Shown here in pieces: positions 54,221 through 62,675 of a stretch of 64,000 nt of DNA. The stretch comes from Bacteroidales bacterium. GTDB lineage: Bacteria; Bacteroidota; Bacteroidia; Bacteroidales; UBA932. The position numbers and the translations under genes were made by a program. The stretch lies in contig JAFZXU010000017.1 of assembly GCA_017616655.1 (NCBI GenBank), forward strand, positions 1 through 64,000, written 5' to 3'. Each line of letters opens with the position of its first letter. Positions within the stretch are counted from its first letter, which is position 1. The notes under the pieces were generated by a model. That model made no database searches. It saw only the letters and a list, made by a program, of their open reading frames with translations, and was not told the DNA's origin.

Positions 54221-54738
54221 TCTACCTGCAACTTTTCCTCACATTTCTGAAGATAGGATTCTTCGGTTTCGGCGGCGGCTATGCGATGCTCTCGCTGATC
54301 CAGAACGAGGTCGTGCTGCGTCACTCCTGGCTTACCGGCTCGCAGCTCGCCGACATCGTGGCAATCTCGCAGATGACTCCGGGGCCGATTGCAATCAACA
54401 GCGCCACATTCGTGGGATATACAGTCACCGGAAATATCTGGGGCTCGATGCTGGCGACGAGCGCCGTGTGTATTCCGCCGCTGACGCTGATGATAGCGGT
54501 GACAATCTTCTATATCAAGCTGCGCAACAACCGCTATATGGAAGGAGCCCTGAAGTGGATGCGGCCGATTCTGGCCGGAATGATCGGCGCGGCGGCGCTG
54601 GCCTTCCTAAACCGCGAAACCTTCACCGACTGGTGGTCCGTCGGCATCTTTGCGGCGGCTTTTGCTGCCACATGGTTCAAGGTGGACGCCACTATCGTCA
54701 TCCTCCTCTCCGCCCTCGCCGGAATACTTATTTATTGA
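54217..54738 (+). CDS. chrA: Chromate transporter, second half-size subunit
   Basis: 173 aa from the ATG at 54217, the ATGA overlap with the first subunit; upstream in-frame codons lie within that gene. It has the same CHR fold: FLKIGFFGFGGGYAMLSLIQ, then ISQMTPGPIAINSATFVGY with the PGP motif. The two subunits have related sequences but opposite expected topology, as in other short CHR pairs. The dispersed element copy B follows 22 nt after the stop. Confidence 0.9.
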   Translation: MIYLQLFLTFLKIGFFGFGGGYAMLSLIQNEVVLRHSWLTGSQLADIVAISQMTPGPIAINSATFVGYTVTGNIWGSMLATSAVCIPPLTLMIAVTIFYIKLRNNRYMEGALKWMRPILAGMIGAAALAFLNRETFTDWWSVGIFAAAFAATWFKVDATIVILLSALAGILIY

Positions 54739-54760
54739 CCGTCCCGCCAAAAGGCGGAGT

Positions 54761-54864
54761 GGATGTTTCACTTCAAACCCGTGCCACCCTCGGCAACGTT
54801 AGAGGGAGGGGCCCACGAAGTGGGAAGGATGGAGCGAAGCGTAAGGTTTGAAGGGAAAGCATCC
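54761..54864 (+). repeat. Dispersed structured intergenic element, copy B
   Basis: 104 nt. Outer arms GGATGTTTC (54761-54769) and GAAAGCATCC (54855-54864) pair with one bulged G; the inner CTTCAAACC (54771-54779) and GGTTTGAAG (54845-54853) are identical to copy A (27411-27513, opposite strand), as is the same A-G mismatch between them. About 70 interior bases differ from copy A at only two positions. It lies between the convergent chrA pair and the GreA/Nudix gene. A further hairpin CATCCC/GGGATG (54860-54889) overlaps its 3' arm. Confidence 0.85.
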
Positions 54865-54890
54865 CGGAGCCTGAAAGGCGGAGCGGGATG

Positions 54891-56066
54891 TCATAAGAGC
54901 TTTCCGAAGAATTTGCGGAATTCGGATTCGAAATTGGGGGTGAAGACCTTCCTGCCCATATTGGCGGAGATTTCGGAAAGGGGCCAGAAGCGGCCGCCGT
55001 CCAACTCGGCCGAAGGTTTTGGAACACAGTCGCTTACGGCACGATATACATAGACGAACTCGCGGTCGCGCGACGACTCGAAAATGTACTTTCCCAGGAG
55101 CTTCGGCTCGAACTCTTCAAGCCCGATCTCCTCGGCCACCTCGCGCCTGAGGGCAGCCTCGACAGGCTCTCCGAAGCCGATATGTCCGCCGACGGCGGTA
55201 TCCCATTTCCCGGGCTGGATATCCTTCCAGTCAGGACGCTTCTGCAGATAGACCTCTCCGGCCGGATTGAAGAGATGCAGATGCACCACGGGGTGGAGCA
55301 GCTTGGTGCCATTGTGGCACTCCTTGCGGGTCGCCTTGCCTATGGTGACGCCGCGTTCGTTGACGAGCGGAAGGATTTCGAAGGGGTCGTCGCGGCGGGG
55401 GGGATTTGCCGATCCGTCTTGGGCTCTGGTATTTGCTTTCGATGAGCAGGATAAATGCTCCTCGAAACCAAATCCCGCCCGCCCGATTGACGGAGCGGGA
55501 GAGGCGGGTATGATGGGTGACGCGAGCTTGCTCTTCGGAGTCTGTTTCGACTCGGAAACCGTCAGGGGCAGAGGGTCGTAAGAGACGGCCAGGACCTCCA
55601 GTTCGCGGTTCCCGGAGGGAAGGCCTGAGGTAATCCTCTCCCCCGCTCCATGACCTGCGACAGCCCTTGCGACAGGCGAGAAAAAGGAAATCAATCCGCG
55701 GGAAGCATCCGCCTCGTCGGCGCCGACTATCCGGAATGTACGGCTGCTGCCGCCGTTGATACTTACCGTCGCATAGGCTCCGAAACCCACCTTGTCGGGG
55801 GTGGAACCGATGGGCGGAACCACTGCCGAAGCAATGCGCTCCTCGAGAAGCTGAAGCTTGGCATTGAGATAGTTGCGGGTGATGCGCAGGTCCGTTTCAT
55901 TGCCGGAGGCGGAATCGCGCCGGGCAATCAGTTCGTCCCTTTCGGCATTCAGCAGGGCGAGCCCCTCGGGGGTGACATAATTGGTCACGCCCTCGGGAAT
56001 CCAGGCCCGCTGTTCGACAGAGGGAACTTCCTCTATATCACCGTCCTTGACGAATCCGCGGCTCAT
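54891..56066 (-). CDS. GreA/GreB-like protein fused to a Nudix hydrolase
   Basis: 391 aa. Residues 1-170 match the Bacteroidota GreA/B-like elongation factor: MSRGFVKDGD start, GVTNYVTPEGLALLNAE, a coiled-coil region to about residue 80, then a C-terminal FKBP-like part (ADASRGLISFFSPVARA). Residues 240-391 are a Nudix domain: TAVGGHIGFGEPVEAALRRE followed by VAEEIGL is the Nudix box, in an IPP-isomerase/NUDT-like context. The linker (about 171-240) is Ser/Pro/Ala-rich and its DNA contains a palindromic element (55401-55476). No ATG starts the Nudix part alone. It is the last gene of the era-parC unit. Confidence 0.82.
   Translation of the reverse strand: MSRGFVKDGDIEEVPSVEQRAWIPEGVTNYVTPEGLALLNAERDELIARRDSASGNETDLRITRNYLNAKLQLLEERIASAVVPPIGSTPDKVGFGAYATVSINGGSSRTFRIVGADEADASRGLISFFSPVARAVAGHGAGERITSGLPSGNRELEVLAVSYDPLPLTVSESKQTPKSKLASPIIPASPAPSIGRAGFGFEEHLSCSSKANTRAQDGSANPPRRDDPFEILPLVNERGVTIGKATRKECHNGTKLLHPVVHLHLFNPAGEVYLQKRPDWKDIQPGKWDTAVGGHIGFGEPVEAALRREVAEEIGLEEFEPKLLGKYIFESSRDREFVYVYRAVSDCVPKPSAELDGGRFWPLSEISANMGRKVFTPNFESEFRKFFGKLL
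55401..55476. repeat. Palindromic element inside the GreA/Nudix linker
   Basis: GGGATTTG (55401-55408) pairs with CAAATCCC (55469-55476); within it TTTCGATGAGCA (55437-55448) pairs with TGCTCCTCGAAA (55456-55467) at 11 of 12 positions around a 7-nt loop. It lies wholly in the coding region of the protein linker, which looks like a translated intergenic repeat. Confidence 0.7.
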
Positions 56067-56078
56067 CGGAAAAGAGCG

Positions 56079-57113
56079 TTATTCCTTCACGCAGCGCACC
56101 TGACGGGCGGTACCGCGGTATGCGCCGAAATTGTTCGAGATCGTCCCCTCGCCGTCGAAATACTGCGAACGGGCGAGGCAGTTGATTGGAGCCGAAGACC
56201 AGTAATAGCCGTAGAGGCCCACTCCGCCGATAACGCCGTCGATGCCACTCCGGAAACCGGCGGCAGGAGTCCATACTTTGTGCGAAGGATCAGCAAGGTC
56301 GGTGGAAACCATACCGCGGGCGGCAGAACTCCACTTGGGATCTGCGCCCAGGACATTGCCGGCCTCGGGGACCTTCCACCCTGCCGGACAGGGATCATAC
56401 TTGGTTTTCTCCCTGGCCCAGCGGGTATTGTCGGAACGCACCTCGCCGGTGAAGAACCAGTCGCAGTTGTCGTCGCTCCAGAGGATAAAGGTAGTGGGGT
56501 TGAAACGGGTATATTCCAATGTTCCGGTATAGTTGTCGGAATTCACCGGCCTGCTCCATTTGAAGGTATTGGCGGCCTCCCTCTTCCCCTCGATGTCGGC
56601 GGGGCCGGGGAAAGGATCCTTGCGTCCCCACTGGTAGAAGAGGCCGAGCGAAAGGGGATTTCCGGGCTCGTCGGAGAGGGCTCCGAGGTTGCGGTCCATC
56701 ATCACGGCGCCCTTCTCATTCTGCACGTAGCAGCCCCTTTCAGGGTTATAGGGCGTCACCCATATATGCCAGGACCACAGTATGTTGCCGACCTCGTCGG
56801 TAACCGCGACCAGCGCGTTGCCGGAGGATGCGGCGGTAAGGGTTATCAGCCCGGTCTCTTCGGAAAATGAGATGGCGCTGACCACATCCTTCTCCTTCAC
56901 CTTGACGGAAGCGCCCCTGGATTCCCAGATTACCTCGGCTGAGGCGGGAGTGCCTTCGATGGTATCGGTGCTGCATCCCTGCAGGCGCGCGTTGAACTCC
57001 AGGGTGGCACCGGGAGCCGCGATATAGCAGTTGGCGGGCTGCCTTTCCTGCGCTGAAAGAGATGCGGAGAGGGCGAAAATGAGAATCAGGAGAAAGAGAT
57101 GGCTTTTCATCAT
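56079..57113 (-). CDS. Exported FISUMP-domain protein
   Basis: 344 aa with a signal peptide (LLILIFALSASLSA). An N-terminal Ig-like half (about 25-130) precedes the Fibrobacter succinogenes major paralogous (FISUMP) domain: YDPCPAGWKVPEAG, SAARGMVST, GYYWSSAPI and a C-terminal ARQVRCVKE. Such proteins are surface or secreted proteins of unknown role, common in gut and rumen Bacteroidota. The ATG at 57113 overlaps the LOG gene stop (ATGA). Confidence 0.85.
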   Translation of the reverse strand: MMKSHLFLLILIFALSASLSAQERQPANCYIAAPGATLEFNARLQGCSTDTIEGTPASAEVIWESRGASVKVKEKDVVSAISFSEETGLITLTAASSGNALVAVTDEVGNILWSWHIWVTPYNPERGCYVQNEKGAVMMDRNLGALSDEPGNPLSLGLFYQWGRKDPFPGPADIEGKREAANTFKWSRPVNSDNYTGTLEYTRFNPTTFILWSDDNCDWFFTGEVRSDNTRWAREKTKYDPCPAGWKVPEAGNVLGADPKWSSAARGMVSTDLADPSHKVWTPAAGFRSGIDGVIGGVGLYGYYWSSAPINCLARSQYFDGEGTISNNFGAYRGTARQVRCVKE

Positions 57114-57679
57114 TCAGGAAGTGCCGCTATTTTTGAAACAAGATCTTCTATAGTATCGCAGAAAACGGGCAGGGCGGCCTCCCCTCCGGGGATGAAACCC
57201 TCCTGCACCATCTTCTCGAACTGAGCCTTGAGCGGATCGTAGAACCCGTTGAAATCCAGAATGAAAACGGGTTTCGAATGGACTCCGGTAGTGCGCTGCA
57301 CCATATGGCCGAAGAGTTCGTCCATGGTGCCCCAGCCGCCCGGAAGGATGACGCAGCAGGTGCAGAGTTCCGACATCCGCTTCTTGCGGTCCGCCATATC
57401 CTTGGCCATCACCAGATGGGTGACGTCCTGACGGATGAGCTCATCGGTCGAGAAATTCCTTTCGCTGTGCCCCTTGAAGCCCTTGGGAAAGACGCCGTAA
57501 ACCAGTCCGCCGCCTCCGAGGGCGCCGTCTGCGAGGGATTTCATGGTGCCGACATTGGAGCCGCCGTAAATCATCACGGCGTTCATCTCAGCCAGCTTGC
57601 GGCCCAGCCTGTAGGCCACATCGCCATACTCCTTGGAATTGCCGGGGCAGGACCCGAGATATACGGCTACTTTTTTCAT
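57110..57679 (-). CDS. LOG family (TIGR00730) Rossmann-fold protein
   Basis: 189 aa LOG-type nucleoside 5'-monophosphate phosphoribohydrolase. MIYGGSNVGTMKSLADGAL and ILPGGWGTMDELFGHM (the PGGxGTxxE catalytic motif) are visible. The family removes ribose-5-phosphate from cytokinin nucleotides and other purine 5'-monophosphates; its role in bacteria is often nucleotide housekeeping. It follows parC by 3 nt and overlaps the next gene. Confidence 0.92.
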   Translation of the reverse strand: MKKVAVYLGSCPGNSKEYGDVAYRLGRKLAEMNAVMIYGGSNVGTMKSLADGALGGGGLVYGVFPKGFKGHSERNFSTDELIRQDVTHLVMAKDMADRKKRMSELCTCCVILPGGWGTMDELFGHMVQRTTGVHSKPVFILDFNGFYDPLKAQFEKMVQEGFIPGGEAALPVFCDTIEDLVSKIAALPE

Positions 57680-57682
57680 ATC

Positions 57683-60475
57683 CTAGAACAGGGTTAAATC
57701 AAAGGGATCCTTCACTACTCCTGAATTGTCCGGCTCAACCGGCTCGGAAGGTTCTTCCGCGGGTTCCGCAGCAGGAGCCTCGACGGGTTCCTCCACGGGA
57801 GTCCCTACCGATTCCTCCTCAGGTTCCTCCTCCGGTTCGGGCTCGGGCAGCTCCTTTTCGAGCGGCTCGATGAATTCCACCTTGCCGATATCCTTGGCGG
57901 TGAGTCGGCGTCCCTTCGCCTTGAGGCCGTACTTCTCCACGAACTCCTCCACGTCGATCTTCTCGGGTTCCTTCCCCTTGCTCTTGCCCTTGAAGGAGAC
58001 CTGCGCCTGCGGGAAAATGTCGTCCGTGATGGCCACGAACTTGGAGCCTGACTCCTCAGAGATGAAGGAGGCGGGATTGACGTTGTTGTATGGTTCGAAG
58101 CAGAAACGCTTGATATAGAACATCTTGACAGAGCCGTCGTAATAGATGGCGGAGAAGACCTTCTCAGGGTCGAACTTCTCGATGCGGAGAATCTCTCCCT
58201 GGTAGCGGTTGGTCAGTTCGTAAGAAGTGGTATAATATGTACCGTTGGCGCAAACCACCAGCACGAGGTCATCCTGCATAAATTCACCCAGATAGATTCC
58301 GGAGCCGGAGTCGTTCAGGCGGTTGACGTCGGTGTCGAACCATATCTCCTTGCCGCCCAGGGTGGAGATACCTTTCGACTTGAGGGTGATGCGTTGTATG
58401 GTATTCTGCTTGGTGACCAGATTACCCATCGAGGCGCGTCCCTTGATCATGATCTTTGCGAAGTCGAATTCCTCGGAGAGCTTCTTGATCTTCGGGCGCG
58501 GCTTGTATGCAATCCTCAGTGTCTCAGCCTCTCCGTTGCCGTTCGAGGTAAACCAGACGATATAGGAATTGGCCGTTCCCTTGGTGAGGTTGTACATCTT
58601 GTCGCGGGTTATTCCCGTGATGGAGAAACGCTTCGCATAATATGCCCCCTGCTTGCCGTCGCGATAGATGACGTTGTACACGGTGCGCTCGTCCTTTCGG
58701 TTGAAGACCGCCGCGTGGATTATGTCCTTGCCGACGAAGAGCTTGTCCTTCACCTTGGTGACCATATAGTCGCCGTTCTTCATAAAGACGATGATCTCGG
58801 CGATGTCGGAGCAGTCGCAGACATATTCGGCATTCTCGATCTTCTTCTGGTCGATGCCCACGAAGCCGTCAGCCTTGTTAGCGTAGAGTTTCGCATTTGC
58901 CGCGATGGCCTTCTCGGCCTGGATCTGCTCGAAGGTGCAGATTTCCGTGCGGCGCGGCCATGCAGCGCCGTACTTCTTCTTGAGCTGCTGGAAGTACCTG
59001 ACCGTGAAGTCGGTAAGATGCTCTAGGTTGTTGCGCACCTCGTCGATGTCGGCCTCTATGCCGCGGATGCGCTCCTCTGCCGCCTTGATGTCGAAACGGG
59101 AGATCTTGCGCACCGGCTTCTCCACCAGCTTCGCGATGTCGGCGGAGGTTATCTCGCGTCGCAGCAGCTTCTGGTATTTCTTCATCCCGGCCTCGACGTC
59201 GGCAAGCTGTTCTTCCCAGGAGACCGCGTCGTTCTCGAGGATTCGGTACACCTTCTTCTCGAAGAAGATCTTCTCCAGGGAGGAGTAGTGCCAGTCGGCC
59301 TCCAGTTCGTCGAGCAGAATGTTGAGCTCCTGCTCGAAGAGATCCTTGGTGTGGAAGGCGTTGTAGCGCAGGATCTCGTCCACTCCCATAAAGTGGGGAT
59401 GGCGGTCCATGATGACGCAGGCGTTGGGAGAAATGGCCACCTCGCAGTTGGTGAAGGCATAGAGGGCGTCGATGGTCTTGTCGGGCGAGACGTCGTTCTG
59501 CAGCTGGATGTTGATATCCACGGTGTCGGACGACATATCGTCCACCTTCTTGATCTTGATCTTGCCCTTGTCGGAAGCCTTGATTATGGAGTCGATGAGG
59601 CTCTCGGTGGTCTGGCCGTAAGGGATTTCCGTGATGGAGAGGGTGCGCTTGTCGACCTTGACGATGCGGGCGCGGATCTTGACCTTGCCGCCGCGCAGTC
59701 CGCGGTTGTACTTGGAGCAGTCGATCAGGCCGCCGGTGGGGAAGTCGGGATAGAGTTCGAAATCCTTCTCCCTCAGCGCCGCGATGCTGGCGTCGAGCAG
59801 TTCGTTGAAGTTGTGGGGAAGTATCTTGACGGCGAGTCCGACCGCGATGCCCTCGGTGCCCTGTGCGAGCAGCAGGGGAAATTTCATCGGAAGTACCACC
59901 GGCTCCTGGTTGGTGCCATCGTACGAGGGCACCCACTCGGTAATCTTCTTGTTGAAGGCCACCTCAAGGGCGAATTTGCTCAGGCGCGCCTCGATGTATC
60001 GCGAAGCGGCAGCCTCGTCGCCCGTGAAGATGTTGCCCCAGTTGCCCTGGCAGTCAATCAGATACTCCTTCTGGCCCAGTCCCACGAGGGCGTCCTTGAT
60101 GGAGGCGTCGCCGTGGGGATGGTATTTCATCGTGTCGCCGACGATTCCGGCCACCTTGTGGAAATGGCCGTCGTCCACCTTCTGCATTGCGTGCAGGATG
60201 CGGCGCTGAACCGGCTTGAGGCCGTCCTCGATATGGGGCACGGCGCGGTCCAGTATGACATACGAAGCGTAGTCGAGGAACCAGTCCTTGTACATTCCCG
60301 AGAGCTTGTACTTGTTGTCGCCCTCGGCGATGAGGCGGTCGTACTTGTCGGTATCGGCGGCGTTCAGATCGTCGTCGTCAAGTATCTCGCCTGCCTCCTC
60401 TTCCAACTCTTCGGCGGTTTCCTCAATCTCTTCGTCACGAATCTCGTCAACCTCTTCCAGATCTTCCTTACTCAT
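57683..60475 (-). CDS. parC: DNA topoisomerase IV subunit A
   Basis: 930 aa. A very acidic 45-residue N-terminus (EEIEETAEELEEEAGEILDDDD) precedes the type IIA core: RRILHAMQKVDDGHFHKVAG, GNWGNIFTGDEAAASRYIEA with the catalytic Tyr, and the EGIAVGLAVKILPHNF GyrA-box-like region. A beta-propeller C-terminus and an acidic, Pro-rich tail (EPEPEEEPEEESVGTPVEEP) follow. ParC resolves replicated chromosomes together with ParE, whose gene is not in the window. The canonical GyrA-box motif is not seen, favouring ParC over GyrA. Confidence 0.9.
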   Translation of the reverse strand: MSKEDLEEVDEIRDEEIEETAEELEEEAGEILDDDDLNAADTDKYDRLIAEGDNKYKLSGMYKDWFLDYASYVILDRAVPHIEDGLKPVQRRILHAMQKVDDGHFHKVAGIVGDTMKYHPHGDASIKDALVGLGQKEYLIDCQGNWGNIFTGDEAAASRYIEARLSKFALEVAFNKKITEWVPSYDGTNQEPVVLPMKFPLLLAQGTEGIAVGLAVKILPHNFNELLDASIAALREKDFELYPDFPTGGLIDCSKYNRGLRGGKVKIRARIVKVDKRTLSITEIPYGQTTESLIDSIIKASDKGKIKIKKVDDMSSDTVDINIQLQNDVSPDKTIDALYAFTNCEVAISPNACVIMDRHPHFMGVDEILRYNAFHTKDLFEQELNILLDELEADWHYSSLEKIFFEKKVYRILENDAVSWEEQLADVEAGMKKYQKLLRREITSADIAKLVEKPVRKISRFDIKAAEERIRGIEADIDEVRNNLEHLTDFTVRYFQQLKKKYGAAWPRRTEICTFEQIQAEKAIAANAKLYANKADGFVGIDQKKIENAEYVCDCSDIAEIIVFMKNGDYMVTKVKDKLFVGKDIIHAAVFNRKDERTVYNVIYRDGKQGAYYAKRFSITGITRDKMYNLTKGTANSYIVWFTSNGNGEAETLRIAYKPRPKIKKLSEEFDFAKIMIKGRASMGNLVTKQNTIQRITLKSKGISTLGGKEIWFDTDVNRLNDSGSGIYLGEFMQDDLVLVVCANGTYYTTSYELTNRYQGEILRIEKFDPEKVFSAIYYDGSVKMFYIKRFCFEPYNNVNPASFISEESGSKFVAITDDIFPQAQVSFKGKSKGKEPEKIDVEEFVEKYGLKAKGRRLTAKDIGKVEFIEPLEKELPEPEPEEEPEEESVGTPVEEPVEAPAAEPAEEPSEPVEPDNSGVVKDPFDLTLF

Positions 60476-60489
60476 AATCCAAACTAGTG

Positions 60490-61404
60490 TTAATCAAGAA
60501 TATAGCCGAACCTCTTCAACTTCCTGCGATCCTCTCTCCAGTTGGGTTCGACCTTTACAAATGTCTGCAAAAAAACTTTCTTTTCAAAAAACGACTCCAT
60601 CTCCAGACGGGCCTCGGTGGCCACCTTCTTGAGCGCCTTGCCCTGGTGGCCGATGATGATGCCCTTCTGCGAGTCGCGCATCACATTGATGACAGCGCTG
60701 ATGTCGTAGCGCTCCTCTCCTTCCTTGAACTCCTCGATGACTACCTCGGTGCAGTAGGGAATCTCCTTGGTGTAGTTCGTCAGGATCTTCTCGCGGATAA
60801 TCTCCGAGGCGAAGAAACGCATCGACTTGTCGGTGAACTGCTCCTTGTCGTACCACGGCGGGCTGACGGGCAGCAGTTCCACGATGCGGTCGAAGAGGTT
60901 CTCGAGGTTGAACTTCTCCAGAGCCGAGACGGGGAAGATCTCCGCCTTCGGCACCAGTTCCTTCCACTCCGCCATAAGGGTGAGCACCTCGTCCTGCTTG
61001 CCGAGGTCTATCTTGTTGAGGACCACCAGCACCGGGCACTCGAGGCGGTTGAGCGCCTCCACGTATTCGGCATTCTTGTCCTTCTTCTCCACCACGTCGG
61101 TGACATAGAGGATGATATCGGCGTCGCCGATGGCCGTCTGGACGAAGTCCATCATACTCTCCTGCAGCTTGTAGCTGGGCTTGAGTATGCCGGGGGTGTC
61201 GGAATAGACTATCTGGTAGTCGTCGCCGTTGACTATGCCCATTATGCGGTGACGCGTGGTCTGCGCCTTTGCCGTCACGATGGAGAGTTTCTCTCCGACG
61301 AGGGCGTTCATCAGCGTGGACTTGCCCACGTTCGGATTGCCGATTATGTTGACGAATCCGGCGCGGTGCGGTTGTTTGGGGCTCTTTTTCTCCTTCTCTT
61401 CCAT
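60490..61404 (-). CDS. era: GTPase Era
   Basis: 304 aa. G1 is GNPNVGKSTL, G2 is AQTTRHRIMG, G3 DTPGI and G4 NKID; the KH RNA-binding domain is at about 205-290 (KGIIIGHQGKALKKVATEAR). Era binds 16S rRNA and assists 30S assembly. It sits between the pseudouridine synthase gene and parC. The start (MEEKEKKSPKQPHRAGF) is near the RluB-like stop, 15 nt away. Confidence 0.96.
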   Translation of the reverse strand: MEEKEKKSPKQPHRAGFVNIIGNPNVGKSTLMNALVGEKLSIVTAKAQTTRHRIMGIVNGDDYQIVYSDTPGILKPSYKLQESMMDFVQTAIGDADIILYVTDVVEKKDKNAEYVEALNRLECPVLVVLNKIDLGKQDEVLTLMAEWKELVPKAEIFPVSALEKFNLENLFDRIVELLPVSPPWYDKEQFTDKSMRFFASEIIREKILTNYTKEIPYCTEVVIEEFKEGEERYDISAVINVMRDSQKGIIIGHQGKALKKVATEARLEMESFFEKKVFLQTFVKVEPNWREDRRKLKRFGYILD

Positions 61405-61419
61405 ATTGTCTTCGGCTTG

Positions 61420-62385
61420 CTACTCGAACGATCCCATCATGAATTTCGCAATTTCCTGCTCCGTGAGGAAACGCCATTCGCCGCGCTTGAGAGCCTTCTT
61501 TGTGAGGCCGGCGAAATAAACGCGGTCGAGCTTCTTGATCTTGTACCCGAGGTGCTCGAAGATCCGGCGGACGATGCGGTTGCGGCCGGAGTGGATCTCG
61601 ATTCCCACCTGGGATTTCTCGTCATCCACATAGGAGAGAGAGTCGGCGTGGATCTCGCCGTCTTCCAGTTCGATGCCCTTAAGGATGGCGTCGAAGTCGG
61701 CCTTCTTGAGGTTCTTGTCGAGGAAAACGTGATAGATCTTGCGGGCCCCGAAGGAAGGATGGGTCAGCTTCGTGGTAAGTTCGCCGTCATTGGTGAACAT
61801 CAGCACGCCGGTCGTGGCCTTGTCGAGGCGGCCGACTGGATAGATGCGCTGCGGGCAGCGGGTTGCGGGAATCAAATCCATCACGGTCTTCTCGGCGTGG
61901 GGGTCCGAGAGGGTAGTCACATAGTCCTTGGGTTTGTTCATCACCAGATAGACCTTGGTCTCGCCCTTTATGCGCTCTCCGTTGAAACGGATGTCGTCGT
62001 CGTAGCGCACCTTGTGTCCCAGTTCGGTCACCCGCTCGCCGTTGACTGTGACCAGCCCGACCTGGATGAATTCGTCGGCCTCCCTGCGGGAGCAGATGCC
62101 GGAGTTGGCAATGAACTTGTTGAGGCGCACGTACTCCTGAGTCTCAGGCCTCTGGACCTTCGTCTGCCTGGGCTTTGCAGGCTTTACGGTGGGCTTTGTG
62201 GTCCTGGCAGCCGGCTTTGCAGCAGGCCTGGCCGAACGACTTGCATAAGGCTTCCCTGCAGCCTTCGCAGCGGGCTTCGCAGCCGGTTTCGCAGCCGACT
62301 TTGAAGCCGGTTTGTCCGAACGCCTTGAAGTGGATTTCGCACCGCGAACGCCCTGCCTCCGATTATTTTGAGTCTTCCTTTCCAT
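61420..62385 (-). CDS. Pseudouridine synthase, RluB-like, with basic Ala/Lys/Pro-rich N-terminus
   Basis: 321 aa from the ATG at 62385; the open frame runs further upstream but overlaps a promoter and another gene. Residues 1-75 are a histone H1-like basic, disordered tail (AAKPAAKPAAKAAGKPYASR). Then an S4 domain (RLNKFIANSGICSRREADEF, about 85-140) and the RsuA/RluB catalytic domain: VGRLDKATTGVLMFTND holds the catalytic Asp. It makes pseudouridine in 23S rRNA, probably at the RluB position. It heads the era-parC unit. Confidence 0.92.
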   Translation of the reverse strand: MERKTQNNRRQGVRGAKSTSRRSDKPASKSAAKPAAKPAAKAAGKPYASRSARPAAKPAARTTKPTVKPAKPRQTKVQRPETQEYVRLNKFIANSGICSRREADEFIQVGLVTVNGERVTELGHKVRYDDDIRFNGERIKGETKVYLVMNKPKDYVTTLSDPHAEKTVMDLIPATRCPQRIYPVGRLDKATTGVLMFTNDGELTTKLTHPSFGARKIYHVFLDKNLKKADFDAILKGIELEDGEIHADSLSYVDDEKSQVGIEIHSGRNRIVRRIFEHLGYKIKKLDRVYFAGLTKKALKRGEWRFLTEQEIAKFMMGSFE

Positions 62386-62402
62386 ATATATATAATAACT
62401 TG

Positions 62403-62410
62403 CAAATATA
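62403..62410 (-). promoter_or_regulatory. Promoter -7 box of the pseudouridine synthase-era-parC unit
   Basis: TATATTTG on the minus strand, 17 nt before the ATG at 62385. Confidence 0.72.
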
Positions 62411-62457
62411 GCCGAAAAAAGCCATAAATCCCAAAAGAATTCCTGCCCCAAAAACAG

Positions 62458-62465
62458 TATATTTG
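62458..62465 (+). promoter_or_regulatory. Promoter -7 box of the small membrane protein gene
   Basis: TATATTTG, 17 nt before the ATG at 62483, divergent from the pseudouridine synthase promoter. Confidence 0.7.
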
Positions 62466-62482
62466 CACAAACTATCCCGATT

Positions 62483-62668
62483 ATGAGTATGAACAAGAAA
62501 CAGGTCGCGCAAACCGTCATCGCAGCCATCGCGGCCATACTGATTCTCTTCTGGATCTTCTCCCCCGGCAAAATGTCCACCAGAATCATCGGCATCATCG
62601 GCAACGCCCTGATTATCGCCAGTATGGTGATCTCATACTTCGCCGAGGAAAAGAGGAAAAAGAATTGA
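62483..62668 (+). CDS. Small two-helix membrane protein
   Basis: 61 aa with two hydrophobic helices (about 10-27, VIAAIAAILILFWIF, and 34-53, IIGIIGNALIIASMVISYF) joined by a short polar loop, and a positively charged C-terminus (EEKRKKN). No family recognised. A convincing promoter precedes it, which supports a real gene despite its size. ATGs at codon 1 and codon 3 are both possible. The first hairpin repeat follows 7 nt after its stop. Confidence 0.65.
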   Translation: MSMNKKQVAQTVIAAIAAILILFWIFSPGKMSTRIIGIIGNALIIASMVISYFAEEKRKKN

Positions 62669-62675
62669 CCACTCT

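Noticed and set aside
55401..55476. Frameshift or pseudogene at the GreA/Nudix junction
   Set aside because: The frame is open throughout and both domains are intact, so a fusion is preferred, with the caveat that resequencing would be needed to exclude an error.
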